From Treponema sp. (lineage in GTDB: Bacteria > Spirochaetota > Spirochaetia > Treponematales > Breznakiellaceae), in the NCBI GenBank assembly GCA_031256115.1, contig JAIRRF010000038.1, positions 1 to 5,308 on the forward strand: a stretch of 5,308 nt of DNA. The letters are read 5' to 3'. The notes under the pieces are model-generated. The model worked only from the letters and a program-made list of their open reading frames with translations. It made no database searches and was not told the DNA's origin. Every line of letters starts with the position of its first letter. Position 1 is the stretch's first letter. Both the position numbers and the translations under genes were made by a program. This document shows positions 4,991-5,308 of the stretch, in pieces.

Positions 4991-5173
4991 TCAACCACCT
5001 AATAGCTCAATATCTCTACCATCAACAAATAAATAATTTTTCTCGTACGCTGGAGCTCTCAACGAGTCCGAAGGGCTAAATTTCCGGAGCAACTGCCTTA
5101 CACGGTCCCAAGGTAATAAAGCGGAATTACCCGCTTTATATATTTGCCGCCGTTGGCGTTCAATAAGATTCAT
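4991..5173 (-). CDS. Hypothetical 60-residue protein
   Basis: An ATG-started ORF (MNLIERQRRQIYKAGNSALL ... GRDIELLGG), basic in its first half, with no signal peptide or membrane segment. A stop lies two codons before the ATG in the same frame, so no upstream extension is possible. No ribosome site is visible before it. It fills the otherwise empty stretch to the right of the ligase operon and ends about 100 nt before that operon's promoter. I do not recognise it. It could be a real small gene, a remnant of a longer one, or chance; a 9-bp hairpin lies within it. No terminator is evident after it. Confidence 0.35.
   Translation of the reverse strand: MNLIERQRRQIYKAGNSALLPWDRVRQLLRKFSPSDSLRAPAYEKNYLFVDGRDIELLGG
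5116..5139. repeat. Inverted repeat with 9-bp arms
   Basis: ATAAAGCGG (5116-5124) and CCGCTTTAT (5131-5139) pair perfectly around a 6-nt loop, AATTAC. There is no following T tract on either strand, so it is not a standard terminator. It lies about 65-90 bp upstream of the plus-strand ORF at 5203 and could be an operator for it, or a chance result of codon choice in the overlapping minus-strand ORF. Confidence 0.4.
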
Positions 5174-5202
5174 CGCTTACGCGACGTAAATAGGAGTTTT
5201 TT

Positions 5203-5259
5203 ATGAAAAATGCAATCAGGTTCTTACTCTTGTGCCTCCCGCACATATATAGCCAGTGA
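5203..5259 (+). CDS. 18-codon ORF, leader peptide or truncated signal peptide
   Basis: The ATG at 5203 has AGGAG (5192-5196) 6 nt upstream. The product, MKNAIRFLLLCLPHIYSQ, has the basic start and hydrophobic core of a Sec signal peptide but stops at TGA after 18 residues. The next plus-strand start at 5303 is 43 nt later. It may be a translated leader for that gene, or the broken start of an exported protein: the +1 frame is open from this point to the window end and includes the 5303 start. I cannot choose between these. Confidence 0.35.
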   Translation: MKNAIRFLLLCLPHIYSQ

Positions 5260-5289
5260 CAATAGTCATAAAATGATGCAAAAGGGTAT

Positions 5290-5296
5290 GGAGGAG
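5290..5296 (+). promoter_or_regulatory. Ribosome binding site of the gene leaving the right edge
   Basis: GGAGGAG lies 6 nt before the ATG at 5303, an optimal site. In-frame ATGs at 5273, 5276 and 5288 have no comparable site, so 5303 is the preferred start. Confidence 0.6.
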
Positions 5297-5302
5297 AATA
5301 AA

Positions 5303-5308
5303 ATGAAA
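5303..5308 (+). CDS. Start of an unidentified plus-strand gene (two codons only)
   Basis: Only ATG-AAA (Met-Lys) lies inside the window, so no product can be named. The claim rests on the strong GGAGGAG site with 6-nt spacing and the open frame to the edge. It would be transcribed away from the origin, opposite to all the other assigned genes here. Confidence 0.5.

Noticed and set aside
5116..5139. Hairpin as an intrinsic terminator
   Set aside because: Neither strand has a T tract after the stem.
5210..5308. ATG at 5210 as the start of the right-edge gene
   Set aside because: The ribosome site at 5192-5196 is 13 nt away, too far, whereas the ATG at 5303 has GGAGGAG at 6 nt. It remains possible only if the 18-codon ORF is frameshifted.

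Overview
The window is a bacterial chromosomal origin region: dnaA and the 5' part of dnaN lie head to tail on the minus strand, with DnaA boxes in both gaps flanking dnaA. The DnaA and DnaN sequences, and the dnaA-dnaN order, look most like spirochaetes of the Treponema group. This is recognition by eye, not a search, so the phylum is moderately likely and the species unknown.

Layout from left to right: (1) 1-441, minus, 5' part of dnaN (beta clamp), very AT-rich. (2) 442-639, dnaA-dnaN spacer with a DnaA box, a run of trinucleotides resembling the DnaA-trio unwinding element and a TA tract, in the same order as the Bacillus subtilis unwinding system. (3) 640-2031 (or 2049), minus, dnaA. (4) 2042-2301, dnaA upstream region, with a consensus DnaA box directly abutting a TATAAT hexamer, a second promoter candidate, a 19-bp palindrome, two tandem DnaA boxes 11 bp apart and a short terminator-like hairpin. 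(5) 2302-4856, minus, a compact four-gene cluster reading toward the origin: a small membrane protein gene that appears frameshifted, a 29-residue single-pass membrane microprotein, an XRE-cupin regulator and an AMP-forming acyl-CoA ligase. Junctions are 1 nt, a TAATG overlap and 18 nt, so it looks like one operon. A TTGACA-type promoter lies just before its first ATG. (6) 4857-5308, a poorly coding flank with a 60-codon minus-strand ORF of unknown function, a hairpin, an 18-codon plus-strand ORF with a good ribosome site, and the first two codons of a plus-strand gene that leaves the window.

Working model: the origin is bipartite around dnaA, and DnaA boxes placed on the dnaA and possibly dnaN promoters suggest autoregulation. 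The neighbouring operon probably activates a carboxylic (likely fatty) acid to its CoA ester under control of the XRE-cupin protein. The two tiny membrane proteins encoded ahead of it are the least explained part of the window. No mobile element, CRISPR array, tRNA or rRNA was seen.
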